Below are positions 1 to 5,659 of a stretch of DNA of 5,660 nucleotides, piece by piece (the stretch's first letter is position 1; the number at the start of each line of letters is the position of its first letter). The stretch lies in NCBI GenBank assembly GCA_964430375.1, contig CAYSEZ010000069.1, forward strand, positions 1 through 5,660, written 5' to 3'. The notes beneath the pieces are model-generated. The model saw only the letters and a program-made list of their open reading frames with translations. It was not told the DNA's origin and did no database searches. Source of the DNA: HGM10836 sp964430375 (lineage in GTDB: Bacteria; Bacillota_I; Bacilli_A; RF39; UBA660). Position numbers and translations under genes: made by a program.

Positions 1-201
1 GGAGGAACACATTATTTTAACAAAATAGAAGGTCATTATATTGATTTAACAAATGATCGATTTGATTTATATAATATACCCATATTTTATGAACCTAATG
101 AAGAAATTCCAAGAGAAAGACTTGGCACTAGTAGCAACACTCAAAAAAGATATGAAATATTAAAGGAAAGGTTAAGCCATGGATATAAGAATAAAGAATA
201 A
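1..201 (+). CDS. YunG-like protein, C-terminal 66 residues (5' end outside window)
   Basis: The frame is open from the first base and ends at TAA 199-201; the start lies upstream of the window. The visible 66 residues begin GGTHYFNKIEG and continue with a D-L-T-x-D-R-F segment (residues 15-21), a Y-E-P segment near 30-32, P-R-E-R-L near 37-41 and R-Y-E-I-L-K-E-R-L at the end. This order (GG-x-H-[FY]-x-N-x-I-[DE]-G, DLT-x-x-x-F, a basic/acidic RE-x-L, then RY-x-x-L-x-x-R) matches my recollection of the YunG family of Bacillota, small cytosolic proteins without an established biochemical function. The reading frame overlaps the following Nudix gene by 23 bases, so the two are probably co-transcribed. 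The family call rests on pattern recognition of the tail only. No function is claimed. Confidence 0.7.
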   Translation, partial: GGTHYFNKIEGHYIDLTNDRFDLYNIPIFYEPNEEIPRERLGTSSNTQKRYEILKERLSHGYKNKE

Positions 202-652
202 TGATTTAAAATTTAAGTATAGGGTTTCTTGTATAATTATACATAATGATGAAGTTTTATTAGAAAAATATGGTGATAAATATTGTTTACCTGGAGGTTA
301 TGTAGAACTAGGTGAAACAAGTAAAGAAGCTGTAATAAGAGAAATAAAAGAAGAAACTAATTTTTTACTTAATGATATTATTTATATTGGTATTATAGAA
401 AACTTTTTTACTAATATAAGAAACGATAAAACACATGAAATAGATATATATTATAAATCTAATATAACAGAAGAAGAAAAAAGTAAAATAGATTTAAAAA
501 AGATAGAAAATGATAAAGGTAATATTGTTAACCATAATCTTAAATGGATAAAAATTAATAGTTTAGAAAACTTAATTGTACCTTTATTAATTAATAATAT
601 AATAAAAAATAATATAAATAATTTTCACTATATAAATATAGATAAAAATTAA
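179..652 (+). CDS. Nudix hydrolase
   Basis: A 157-residue protein with one Nudix domain. Such enzymes use a divalent metal to hydrolyse nucleoside diphosphate-linked compounds (NTPs, NDP-sugars, capped RNA, dinucleotides) in the cytosol; the substrate cannot be read from this sequence. The Nudix box GX5EX7REUXEEXGU is visible from G40 to F62: G40, E46, and R54-E55-I56-K57-E58-E59, which carries the metal-binding glutamates. The usual glycine near the end of the box is N61 (EETN instead of EETG). An opening strand with V16-x-x-I-I-I-H, the LPGG turn (37-40), an H86-E-I-D strand and K122-W-I-K-I near the C-terminus fit the small stand-alone bacterial type. The start ATG 179 lies 7 bases after AAAGGAAAGG (162-171), inside the end of the YunG-like gene. 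The two genes therefore overlap and are likely translationally coupled. Confidence 0.9.
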   Translation: MDIRIKNNDLKFKYRVSCIIIHNDEVLLEKYGDKYCLPGGYVELGETSKEAVIREIKEETNFLLNDIIYIGIIENFFTNIRNDKTHEIDIYYKSNITEEEKSKIDLKKIENDKGNIVNHNLKWIKINSLENLIVPLLINNIIKNNINNFHYINIDKN

Positions 653-661
653 TAATTAGTT

Positions 662-690
662 AAAAAGCATAGACACATATATGCTTTTTT
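662..690 (+). terminator. Rho-independent terminator after the Nudix gene
   Basis: The arms AAAAAGCATA (662-671) and TATGCTTTTT (680-689) are perfect complements with an 8-base loop, and the 3' arm runs into T685-T690. It lies 10 bases after the Nudix stop codon and closes the YunG-like/Nudix unit. The A-run on the 5' side means it could also work weakly on the opposite strand. Confidence 0.8.
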
Positions 691-699
691 CATATATTA
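672..699 (+). promoter_or_regulatory. possible sporulation (SigK-like) promoter for the coat gene
   Basis: CATATATTA at 691-699 fits the -10 pattern CATAnnnTA known for mother-cell SigK promoters. An AC dinucleotide within GACA (672-675) lies 15 bases upstream, close to the roughly 16-base spacing of the SigK -35 element. SigK control would suit a coat gene. The element overlaps the upstream terminator and implies a leader of only about 15-20 bases before the ATG at 721. Such short AT-rich matches are common by chance, so this is a weak inference. No convincing SigA promoter is visible in the gap. Confidence 0.22.
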
Positions 700-720
700 A
701 AGTAGATAGGGGGATTTATA

Positions 721-1068
721 ATGTTTAATAGAAATTGCAATAGACCATTTATGAATAATATGTTTAGTCAAGATGGTACAATTGATATAACTAATAATAC
801 AGGTAATATTGATATTGATTTTGATCAAACAGGTTATAACACAATGAATAACAATATCAATACTGATATGAGTAGTGCTCCAATTATGGAACAACCAAGA
901 GAAAGAGTTGTTAATAGAACAATAGAGCATGTTGTACCACATGTTTGCCCAATAAGAACAAGAATAATTAATCACCATGTATTTAGGCATACTTATACTC
1001 CAAATTATACTTGTTGTGAAGAAAACGTATGTGAACATATTAACCAAGGCTCTTGCTGCAACTTTTAA
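721..1068 (+). CDS. CotD-like spore coat protein
   Basis: A 115-residue soluble protein without signal peptide or membrane segment. Residues 1-55 are low-complexity, rich in Asn, Asp, Ile and Thr. From about residue 61 the chain resembles the CotD family: R-E-R-V-V-N-R-T-I-E-H then V-V-P-H-V-C-P, I-I-N-H-H-V-F-R-H, Y-T-P, and a Cys-rich end (C98-C99, C104, C112-C113). Bacillus CotD has the same order of VPH-[IV]-x-P, N-H-x-H-[YF]-x-H and a closing Cys/His segment. CotD-family proteins sit in the spore coat, where Cys and His may support cross-linking or metal binding. The start is fixed by AGGGGGA at 708-714, 6 bases before the ATG. The gene stands alone between two terminators, consistent with its own, probably sporulation-specific, promoter. 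The protein is longer than Bacillus subtilis CotD (about 75 residues) because of the Asn-rich N-terminus. Family assignment is by eye. Confidence 0.72.
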   Translation: MFNRNCNRPFMNNMFSQDGTIDITNNTGNIDIDFDQTGYNTMNNNINTDMSSAPIMEQPRERVVNRTIEHVVPHVCPIRTRIINHHVFRHTYTPNYTCCEENVCEHINQGSCCNF

Positions 1069-1090
1069 AAGACTTTTTAGTCTTTTTTTT
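1067..1090 (+). terminator. Rho-independent terminator of the coat gene
   Basis: The arms AAAAGACT (1067-1074) and AGTCTTTT (1079-1086) are perfect complements around a TTTT loop, and the T-tract continues to 1090. The 5' arm begins within the TAA stop codon (1066-1068), so terminator and gene end are fused. It isolates the coat gene from yebC. Confidence 0.88.
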
Positions 1091-1092
1091 AA

Positions 1093-1121
1093 TTTACATC
1101 TTAAAACATACATGCTATAAT
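1093..1121 (+). promoter_or_regulatory. SigA-type promoter of yebC-tcdA
   Basis: TTTACA (1093-1098, five of six matches to TTGACA) is followed after 17 bases by TATAAT (1116-1121), a perfect -10 hexamer. The bases before it, TGC (1113-1115), make it an extended -10 (TGnTATAAT). Transcription would start near 1128, giving a leader of about 25 bases. It starts just after the coat-gene terminator and is the best promoter in the window, fitting constitutive expression of a housekeeping unit. Confidence 0.85.
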
Positions 1122-1153
1122 AGGAATATAATTATTTAGAAGGAGGACTTATT

Positions 1154-1873
1154 ATGAGTGGACATTCAAAATGGGCAACAATTAAAAGAAAAAAAGGTGC
1201 AATAGATGCAGAAAGAAGTAAAATATTTCAAAAATTAAATAAAGAAATATATGTCGCAGCTAAAAGTGGTGATAAATTATTAGAAAATAACCCTGCACTT
1301 CGTATGGTAGTAGAAAAAGCAAAAGCACAAAACATGCCAAAAGATAGAATACAAGCTGCAATTGATAAAGCACATAACAGTAGTGCAAACGAAAGTTATG
1401 AGTTTGTAAGATACGAAGGATATGCTTCCGGAGGAGTCGCAGTTATGGTAGATTGTTTAACCGATAATCGTAATAGAACTGCAAGTGATGTAAGAAGTAC
1501 GTTTACTAAAAGAGGAGGCAATCTTGGTACTGATGGGTCTGTTAGTTATTTATTTGAAAGAAAAGGAATTATAATAGTACCTAATTCATATGATGAAGAT
1601 ACTCTTATGAATATTGCTTTAGATAATGATGCAATAGACTTTATAGTAAATGATGATTCATATGAAATTTATACTACATTTGAAAACTTTATTAATATGA
1701 ATAAAACACTTGAAGAAAACAATATTACAGATTTTATTATGAATGAAACAAGATTCGTACCAACTAATTACATAAGCTTAGATGATGAACATAAAGAAAA
1801 AGTATATAATTTAATTGAAACCCTAGAAGACTTAGATGATGTACAAAATGTATATCATAATATGGAAGAATAA
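1154..1873 (+). CDS. yebC: YebC/PmpR/TACO1-family translation factor or regulator
   Basis: At 239 residues the protein has the normal length of this family. It was long annotated as a transcriptional regulator; bacterial YebC proteins and mitochondrial TACO1 have more recently been linked to translation of difficult (proline-rich) sequences. Conserved blocks are M-S-G-H-S-K-W-A-T-I-K (1-11), K-I-F-x-K-L (23-28), E-I-Y-V-A-A-K-S-G (31-39), Y-E-G-Y (87-90), D-N-R-N-R-T-A-S-D-V-R (104-114), G-G-N-L-G-T-D-G-S-V (121-130) and the closing L-E-D-L-D-D-V-Q-N-V-Y-H-N (224-236). These span the N-terminal helical domain and the two alpha/beta domains, all intact. The start ATG 1154 follows AGAAGGAGGA (1138-1147) with 6 bases between. 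It is the first gene of a pair with tcdA, behind a near-consensus promoter. The gene is less AT-rich than dnaE, as often seen for well-expressed genes. Confidence 0.96.
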   Translation: MSGHSKWATIKRKKGAIDAERSKIFQKLNKEIYVAAKSGDKLLENNPALRMVVEKAKAQNMPKDRIQAAIDKAHNSSANESYEFVRYEGYASGGVAVMVDCLTDNRNRTASDVRSTFTKRGGNLGTDGSVSYLFERKGIIIVPNSYDEDTLMNIALDNDAIDFIVNDDSYEIYTTFENFINMNKTLEENNITDFIMNETRFVPTNYISLDDEHKEKVYNLIETLEDLDDVQNVYHNMEE

Positions 1874-1885
1874 TTTTATATAGAT

Positions 1886-2563
1886 ATGCAATTTGATAGA
1901 TTTATATCTTTAATAGGAAAAGATAAATTTAAAGAAATACAAAATAAAAATATACTAGTAATAGGACTAGGTGGAGTAGGTTCATATGTAGTAGAATCCT
2001 TAATAAGAAGTGGAATACTTAATATTACTATTGTTGATCATGATACTATTGATATAACTAATTTAAATAGACAAGTTATGACTAATTTAGATAATATAGG
2101 TAATAAAAAAGTAGAGGAAGTAGAAAAAAGAATATTAAGTATAAATAAAAATGTAAAAATAACTAAAATAGATAAATTTATAGATAACTCAAATATTGAT
2201 ATTATAAATAATAATTATGACTATGTAGTAGATGCTTGTGATACTTTTGATACTAAATGTGAAATAATAAAAACATGTTTAGAAAAAAATATTAAATTTA
2301 TTACTTCAATGGGTACTGCTAAAAAAATGAATCCATCAAAACTTGAAATAACAGATATAAGAAAAACTAGTTACGATCCAATTGCTAAAAAACTAAGAAA
2401 ATGGGTTAAAGATAATAAAATAAAAGGTAAAATAATTACCGTATCTTCAAATGAAATACCAGTAAAAACAAATAATAACATTTTAGGTAGTACTTCATTT
2501 GTACCCTCTAGTGCAGGACTTCTTATAACTAGTTACATAATTAATGATATAATAAATAATTAA
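1886..2563 (+). CDS. tcdA: tRNA threonylcarbamoyladenosine dehydratase (ThiF/MoeB fold)
   Basis: A 225-residue E1-like enzyme of the ThiF/MoeB superfamily. The TcdA/YrvM (CsdL) branch uses ATP to activate and cyclise t6A at position 37 of ANN-decoding tRNAs to ct6A. The N-terminal F-D-R-F-x-x-L-I-G (3-11) is typical of this branch. The nucleotide-binding loop is G27-L-G-G-V-G-S33, followed by R41-S-G, D51-x-D53 and N59-L-N-R-Q63. A second block, D116-A-C-D119-T-F-D-T-K124, and S141-M-G are also family features. The segment I-R-K-T-S-Y-D-P (158-165), the later L-R-K-W (170-173) and the closing S-F-V-P-S-S-A-G-L (204-212) distinguish TcdA from MoeB and ThiF. It is about 30-40 residues shorter than the Bacillus and Escherichia proteins, apparently through shorter loops. 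It starts 12 bases after yebC without a recognisable Shine-Dalgarno sequence; no other ATG/GTG/TTG lies in frame between the upstream in-frame TAA (1871-1873) and this ATG. Coupled translation from yebC is likely. Confidence 0.9.
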   Translation: MQFDRFISLIGKDKFKEIQNKNILVIGLGGVGSYVVESLIRSGILNITIVDHDTIDITNLNRQVMTNLDNIGNKKVEEVEKRILSINKNVKITKIDKFIDNSNIDIINNNYDYVVDACDTFDTKCEIIKTCLEKNIKFITSMGTAKKMNPSKLEITDIRKTSYDPIAKKLRKWVKDNKIKGKIITVSSNEIPVKTNNNILGSTSFVPSSAGLLITSYIINDIINN

Positions 2564-2592
2564 ATAATTATAGAACACTATAGTTATTTTTT
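2562..2592 (+). terminator. Rho-independent terminator of yebC-tcdA
   Basis: The arms 2563-2573 and 2578-2588 form an 11-bp stem (ten Watson-Crick pairs and one T-G pair, 2568-2583) around an AACA loop, followed by Ts to 2592. The 5' arm begins at the last base of the tcdA stop codon. Almost all pairs are A-T, so its strength depends on stem length and the T-tract. Confidence 0.78.
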
Positions 2593-2599
2593 AATACAT

Positions 2600-2627
2600 A
2601 AATATATAGATTTTTAACTATATATTT
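2600..2627 (+). repeat. 10-bp perfect inverted repeat upstream of dnaE
   Basis: AAATATATAG (2600-2609) and CTATATATTT (2618-2627) are exact reverse complements separated by ATTTTTAA. No T-tract follows, so it is not a standard terminator. It overlaps the place where the -35 region of a dnaE promoter would lie and touches the putative extended -10. It could be an operator dyad or a chance product of AT-rich sequence. Confidence 0.5.
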
Positions 2628-2635
2628 GATAAAAT
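2627..2635 (+). promoter_or_regulatory. dnaE: possible extended -10 promoter for dnaE
   Basis: TGATAAAAT contains TGn followed by TAAAAT, five of six matches to TATAAT, in the extended -10 layout. The sequence 17 bases upstream (TAGATT, 2607-2612) is a poor -35. A start near 2642 would give a leader of about 20 bases before the ATG. Because a terminator closes the preceding unit, dnaE needs a promoter in this gap, and this is the best candidate. Confidence 0.45.
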
Positions 2636-2661
2636 AAATATATAAATATTAAGGAGGAACT

Positions 2662-5586
2662 ATGTATATACCATTATATATAAAAACTGATTATAGCTTA
2701 TTATCTAGTTTAATTAAAATAGATGAATTAATTAATTACTTAAAAAAACTAAATATAAATGCATGTGCTATAGTAGATAATAATTTATTTGGTACTATGG
2801 AAATAATTAATAAATTTAACAAAAATAATATTAAACCCATTATTGGATTAGAAATAAACTATAATAATAAAATTATATTATTATATGCTAAAAACGAATT
2901 AGGTTATAAAAACTTAATAAAAATAGAAACATATAAAAATGAAAATGATATTACTATCGATATATTAACTAAATATAAAGATAACTTAATATCTATAGTA
3001 TTTGATATAGATTTATATAATGAATTAAAAAATATATATAATGATATATTTATCGGAGTTAATAACAAAGAAGATGAACTAAAATTAACTAAAATAACTA
3101 AAGATATAGTATTTATTAACAAAACTTTATATTTAGAAAAATACTTATATAAATACTTACCATATATATTTATGATTAGAGATTCTAAAACTATTAAAGA
3201 TAAAGTAGATTTTACTTATCAAAATAACCATTTATTATCTTATGAAGAAATAAAAAATGAAGTAAGTAACTTATCTATAGAAAACACTATAAAAATAAAT
3301 AATATGTGTAACTTAAAACTTTCTAAAGAACTATATATGCCTAAATATATGGAAGAAGGCTCTAAAGAATTTTTAATTAATCTTGCTAACAAAGGATTAA
3401 AAAAAAGATTAGGTAATGTAAATGATATATATCAAAAAAGATTAGATTATGAATTATCTGTTATTATAAATATGAACTTTATAGATTACTTTTTAGTAGT
3501 TTATGATTACATAAAATATGCTAAAAAAAATGGTATCCTAGTAGGGCCTGGAAGAGGATCTGCCGCAGGTTCACTTGTTAGTTACTCATTAGGTATTACA
3601 GATATTGATCCAATTAAATATGGACTTTTATTTGAAAGATTTTTAAACCCAGAAAGAGTATCTATGCCCGATATTGATACAGATTTCCCAGATGTAGATA
3701 GAGAAAAAGTAATTAACTATGTAAAAGAAAAATATGGTAAAGAAAATGTCGCAGGTATTATTACATTTGGAACACTAGCTTTAAAACAAGCTATAAGAGA
3801 TGCCGGTAGAGTACTAGAAATACCTATTAAAGAAATAGATTATATAACAAAAAAAGTAACTCCTAATATAAGCTTAAAAGAATTAAGATATAAAGATAAA
3901 GAAATAGATAACTTATTTAACTCAAGTAATAAATATAAATTACTATATAATTTAGTTAATATAATAACTAATAACAAAAGACACACTAGTATACATGCCG
4001 CAGGTATAGTAATATCTAGAACTAATTTAAAAAATGTAGTTCCTATTATAAAAAGTGATGATCTATATTTAACTGAATATACAATGGAATATTTAGAACA
4101 AATTGGTTTAATAAAAATGGATTTTCTAGGAATAAAGAACTTATCTATTATTAAAAACATAATTAATGATATAGAAAAATATGAAAACATAAAAATAGAT
4201 TTTAATAGAATACCTCTAGATGATAAAAATGTTATTAAAATATTTGAAAGTGCTAATACAACAGGAATATTTCAGTTTGAAAGTGCAGGTATGAGACGTT
4301 TCTTAAAAGACTTAAAACCACAAAACTTCTCTGATATTTGTGCAGCAATTGCCTTATTTAGACCAGGTCCTGCTGAAAATATACCTAGTTATATAAAAAG
4401 AAAAAATGGTAAAGAAAAAATAGATTACATAGTACCAGAATTAAAAGATATTCTAGAAGAAACTTATGGAATAATTATATATCAAGAACAAATAATGCAA
4501 ATAGCAAGTAAAATGGCTTCATTTACTCTAGGAGAAGCAGATATATTAAGAAAAGCAATGAGTAAGAAAAAACTAGATATATTAAAAAATGAAGAAGAAA
4601 AATTTATAAAAGGTTCTATTAATAATGGATATACAAAAGAAAAAGCAGAAGAAGTATATAATTTAATACTTAAATTCGCAGGATATGGTTTTAATAAAAG
4701 TCATTCTGTTTCATACTCTGTAGTAGCATATAAAATGGCTTATTTAAAATCTTATTTCCCTAAATACTTTTATGCTAACTTACTTGGGGGAGTAATAGGT
4801 AGTGATGTTAAAACTTTAGAATATATAAAAGAAATAAAAAAACTAGGTATTAAAGTATTACCTCCTGATATTAATTTAAGTTTAAGTGATAAATATCTAG
4901 TAACAAATAAAGGTATAATTATGCCTTTATCAGTAATTAGAAATGTAGGTATAGTAATATCAAACTTTATAACAGAAGAAAGAACTACAAAATATATTGA
5001 TATATTTGATTTTCTAAAAAGAACTTATAAGAAAACTAATAATAAAAAAGTAATTGAATCTTTAATATATAGTCATACCTTTGATAATATGAATAATATA
5101 GGTACATTAATTAATAATATAGAAAGTATAACTAATTATATAGAATTATCTAATGATTTAGAAGATAATATAATACCAAAACCAGAACTTATCTTTTATC
5201 CTAATAATGAAAATGATATATTAGAAAAAGAAAAAGAATTATTTGGTTTTTACTTAACTAATCATAAAACAGAAAAATATAAATTAAATGATAATAGTAT
5301 TATAGATATAGAACAAATAAAAAACTATTATGATAAAGTAGTAAGTATTATTATAAATATAGATAGAAAAAAAGAAATAACTACTAAAAATGGAGACTTA
5401 ATGGCCTTTATAACAGGTAGTGATAATACTTCTAGTATATCCATTACTTTATTTTCTAATATATATAAAGATTATACTAATTTAACAAAAGGAGATATAA
5501 TTAAAGTAACAGGTAAAGTAGAAAAAAGATATGATGAATTACAAATAATTGCAAGAACAATTGAAGTAAAAGAAAAAATAATTTAA
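2662..5586 (+). CDS. dnaE: DNA polymerase III alpha subunit, DnaE type
   Basis: A 974-residue family-C DNA polymerase that copies DNA at the fork. In Bacillota that also carry PolC, DnaE mainly extends primers. Order of domains: PHP (about 1-215), polymerase palm/fingers (about 228-730), helix-hairpin-helix region (about 734-800), OB fold (about 890-970). Palm motifs are intact: G295-P-G-R-G-S-A-A-G-S304, P336-D-I-D-T-D-F342 with catalytic D337 and D339, and the third aspartate D487 in M-D-F-L-G. Also present are R440-H-x-x-x-H-A-A-G448, G535-I-F-Q-F-E540, R567-P-G-P570, Y607-Q-E-Q-I-M612 and Y675-G-F-N-K-S-H681. The PHP metal ligands are lost: the usual H-x-H-x-H near the start reads P4-L-Y6-I-K8, and T-D-H reads V38-D-N40. 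No proofreading activity is therefore expected from it. The chain is about 140 residues shorter than Bacillus subtilis DnaE and lacks a clear clamp-binding Q-x-x-L-F box. It contains no tryptophan. The start ATG follows AAGGAGGAA (2651-2659) and gives the Y-S-L-L motif at residues 11-14 expected near the family N-terminus. Confidence 0.97.
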   Translation: MYIPLYIKTDYSLLSSLIKIDELINYLKKLNINACAIVDNNLFGTMEIINKFNKNNIKPIIGLEINYNNKIILLYAKNELGYKNLIKIETYKNENDITIDILTKYKDNLISIVFDIDLYNELKNIYNDIFIGVNNKEDELKLTKITKDIVFINKTLYLEKYLYKYLPYIFMIRDSKTIKDKVDFTYQNNHLLSYEEIKNEVSNLSIENTIKINNMCNLKLSKELYMPKYMEEGSKEFLINLANKGLKKRLGNVNDIYQKRLDYELSVIINMNFIDYFLVVYDYIKYAKKNGILVGPGRGSAAGSLVSYSLGITDIDPIKYGLLFERFLNPERVSMPDIDTDFPDVDREKVINYVKEKYGKENVAGIITFGTLALKQAIRDAGRVLEIPIKEIDYITKKVTPNISLKELRYKDKEIDNLFNSSNKYKLLYNLVNIITNNKRHTSIHAAGIVISRTNLKNVVPIIKSDDLYLTEYTMEYLEQIGLIKMDFLGIKNLSIIKNIINDIEKYENIKIDFNRIPLDDKNVIKIFESANTTGIFQFESAGMRRFLKDLKPQNFSDICAAIALFRPGPAENIPSYIKRKNGKEKIDYIVPELKDILEETYGIIIYQEQIMQIASKMASFTLGEADILRKAMSKKKLDILKNEEEKFIKGSINNGYTKEKAEEVYNLILKFAGYGFNKSHSVSYSVVAYKMAYLKSYFPKYFYANLLGGVIGSDVKTLEYIKEIKKLGIKVLPPDINLSLSDKYLVTNKGIIMPLSVIRNVGIVISNFITEERTTKYIDIFDFLKRTYKKTNNKKVIESLIYSHTFDNMNNIGTLINNIESITNYIELSNDLEDNIIPKPELIFYPNNENDILEKEKELFGFYLTNHKTEKYKLNDNSIIDIEQIKNYYDKVVSIIINIDRKKEITTKNGDLMAFITGSDNTSSISITLFSNIYKDYTNLTKGDIIKVTGKVEKRYDELQIIARTIEVKEKII

Positions 5587-5589
5587 AAA

Positions 5590-5606
5590 ACACTTGAAAT
5601 AAGTGT
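5590..5606 (+). other. small hairpin after dnaE
   Basis: ACACTT (5590-5595) and AAGTGT (5601-5606) form a 6-bp stem with a GAAAT loop, 3 bases after the dnaE stop codon. It is followed by CTCAG rather than Ts, so it is not a complete terminator itself. The 5' arm (CACTT) could instead pair with AAGTG at 5622-5626 in the next hairpin. Confidence 0.5.
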
Positions 5607-5615
5607 CTCAGATTG

Positions 5616-5644
5616 TTGACAAAGTGGTATATTTTACATCAAAT
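5616..5644 (+). promoter_or_regulatory. possible promoter with consensus -35 after dnaE
   Basis: TTGACA (5616-5621) is a perfect -35 hexamer. With a 17-base spacer the -10 would be TCAAAT (5639-5644), only four of six matches and without a TGn extension. A transcript from it would start inside or just before the T-tract of the terminator. The perfect hexamer makes it worth recording, but the weak -10 and the overlap with the hairpin keep confidence low. Confidence 0.2.
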
Positions 5645-5659
5645 ATACTTCTTTTTTTT
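5621..5659 (+). terminator. Rho-independent terminator downstream of dnaE
   Basis: Bases 5621-5634 pair with 5641-5654 around the loop TACATC. An 8-bp perfect inner stem (GTATATTT/AAATATAC) is followed by a G-T pair, one T-T mismatch and four more pairs (AAAG/CTTT). Eight Ts (5652-5659) follow. This is the likely end of the dnaE transcript. The next gene lies beyond the window. Confidence 0.75.

Noticed and set aside
697..1113. Long minus-strand open frame opposite the coat gene
   Set aside because: It runs across both the coat gene and its terminator, has no Shine-Dalgarno, and its sequence mirrors the plus-strand codons. The plus-strand frame has a good ribosome site and family resemblance.
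1091..1153. Riboswitch or structured leader before yebC
   Set aside because: The leader after the predicted start is only about 25 bases and mostly ribosome binding site, too short for an aptamer.
2904..3122. Minus-strand open frame within dnaE encoding a hydrophobic 72-residue peptide
   Set aside because: The Leu/Ile/Ser-rich composition is the usual antisense image of Asn/Lys/Ile-rich coding sequence; there is no promoter or ribosome site.
3840..4190. Minus-strand open frame within dnaE resembling a membrane protein
   Set aside because: It lies opposite conserved polymerase motifs (R-H-x-x-x-H-A-A-G and M-D-F-L-G), so it is explained as a shadow of dnaE.
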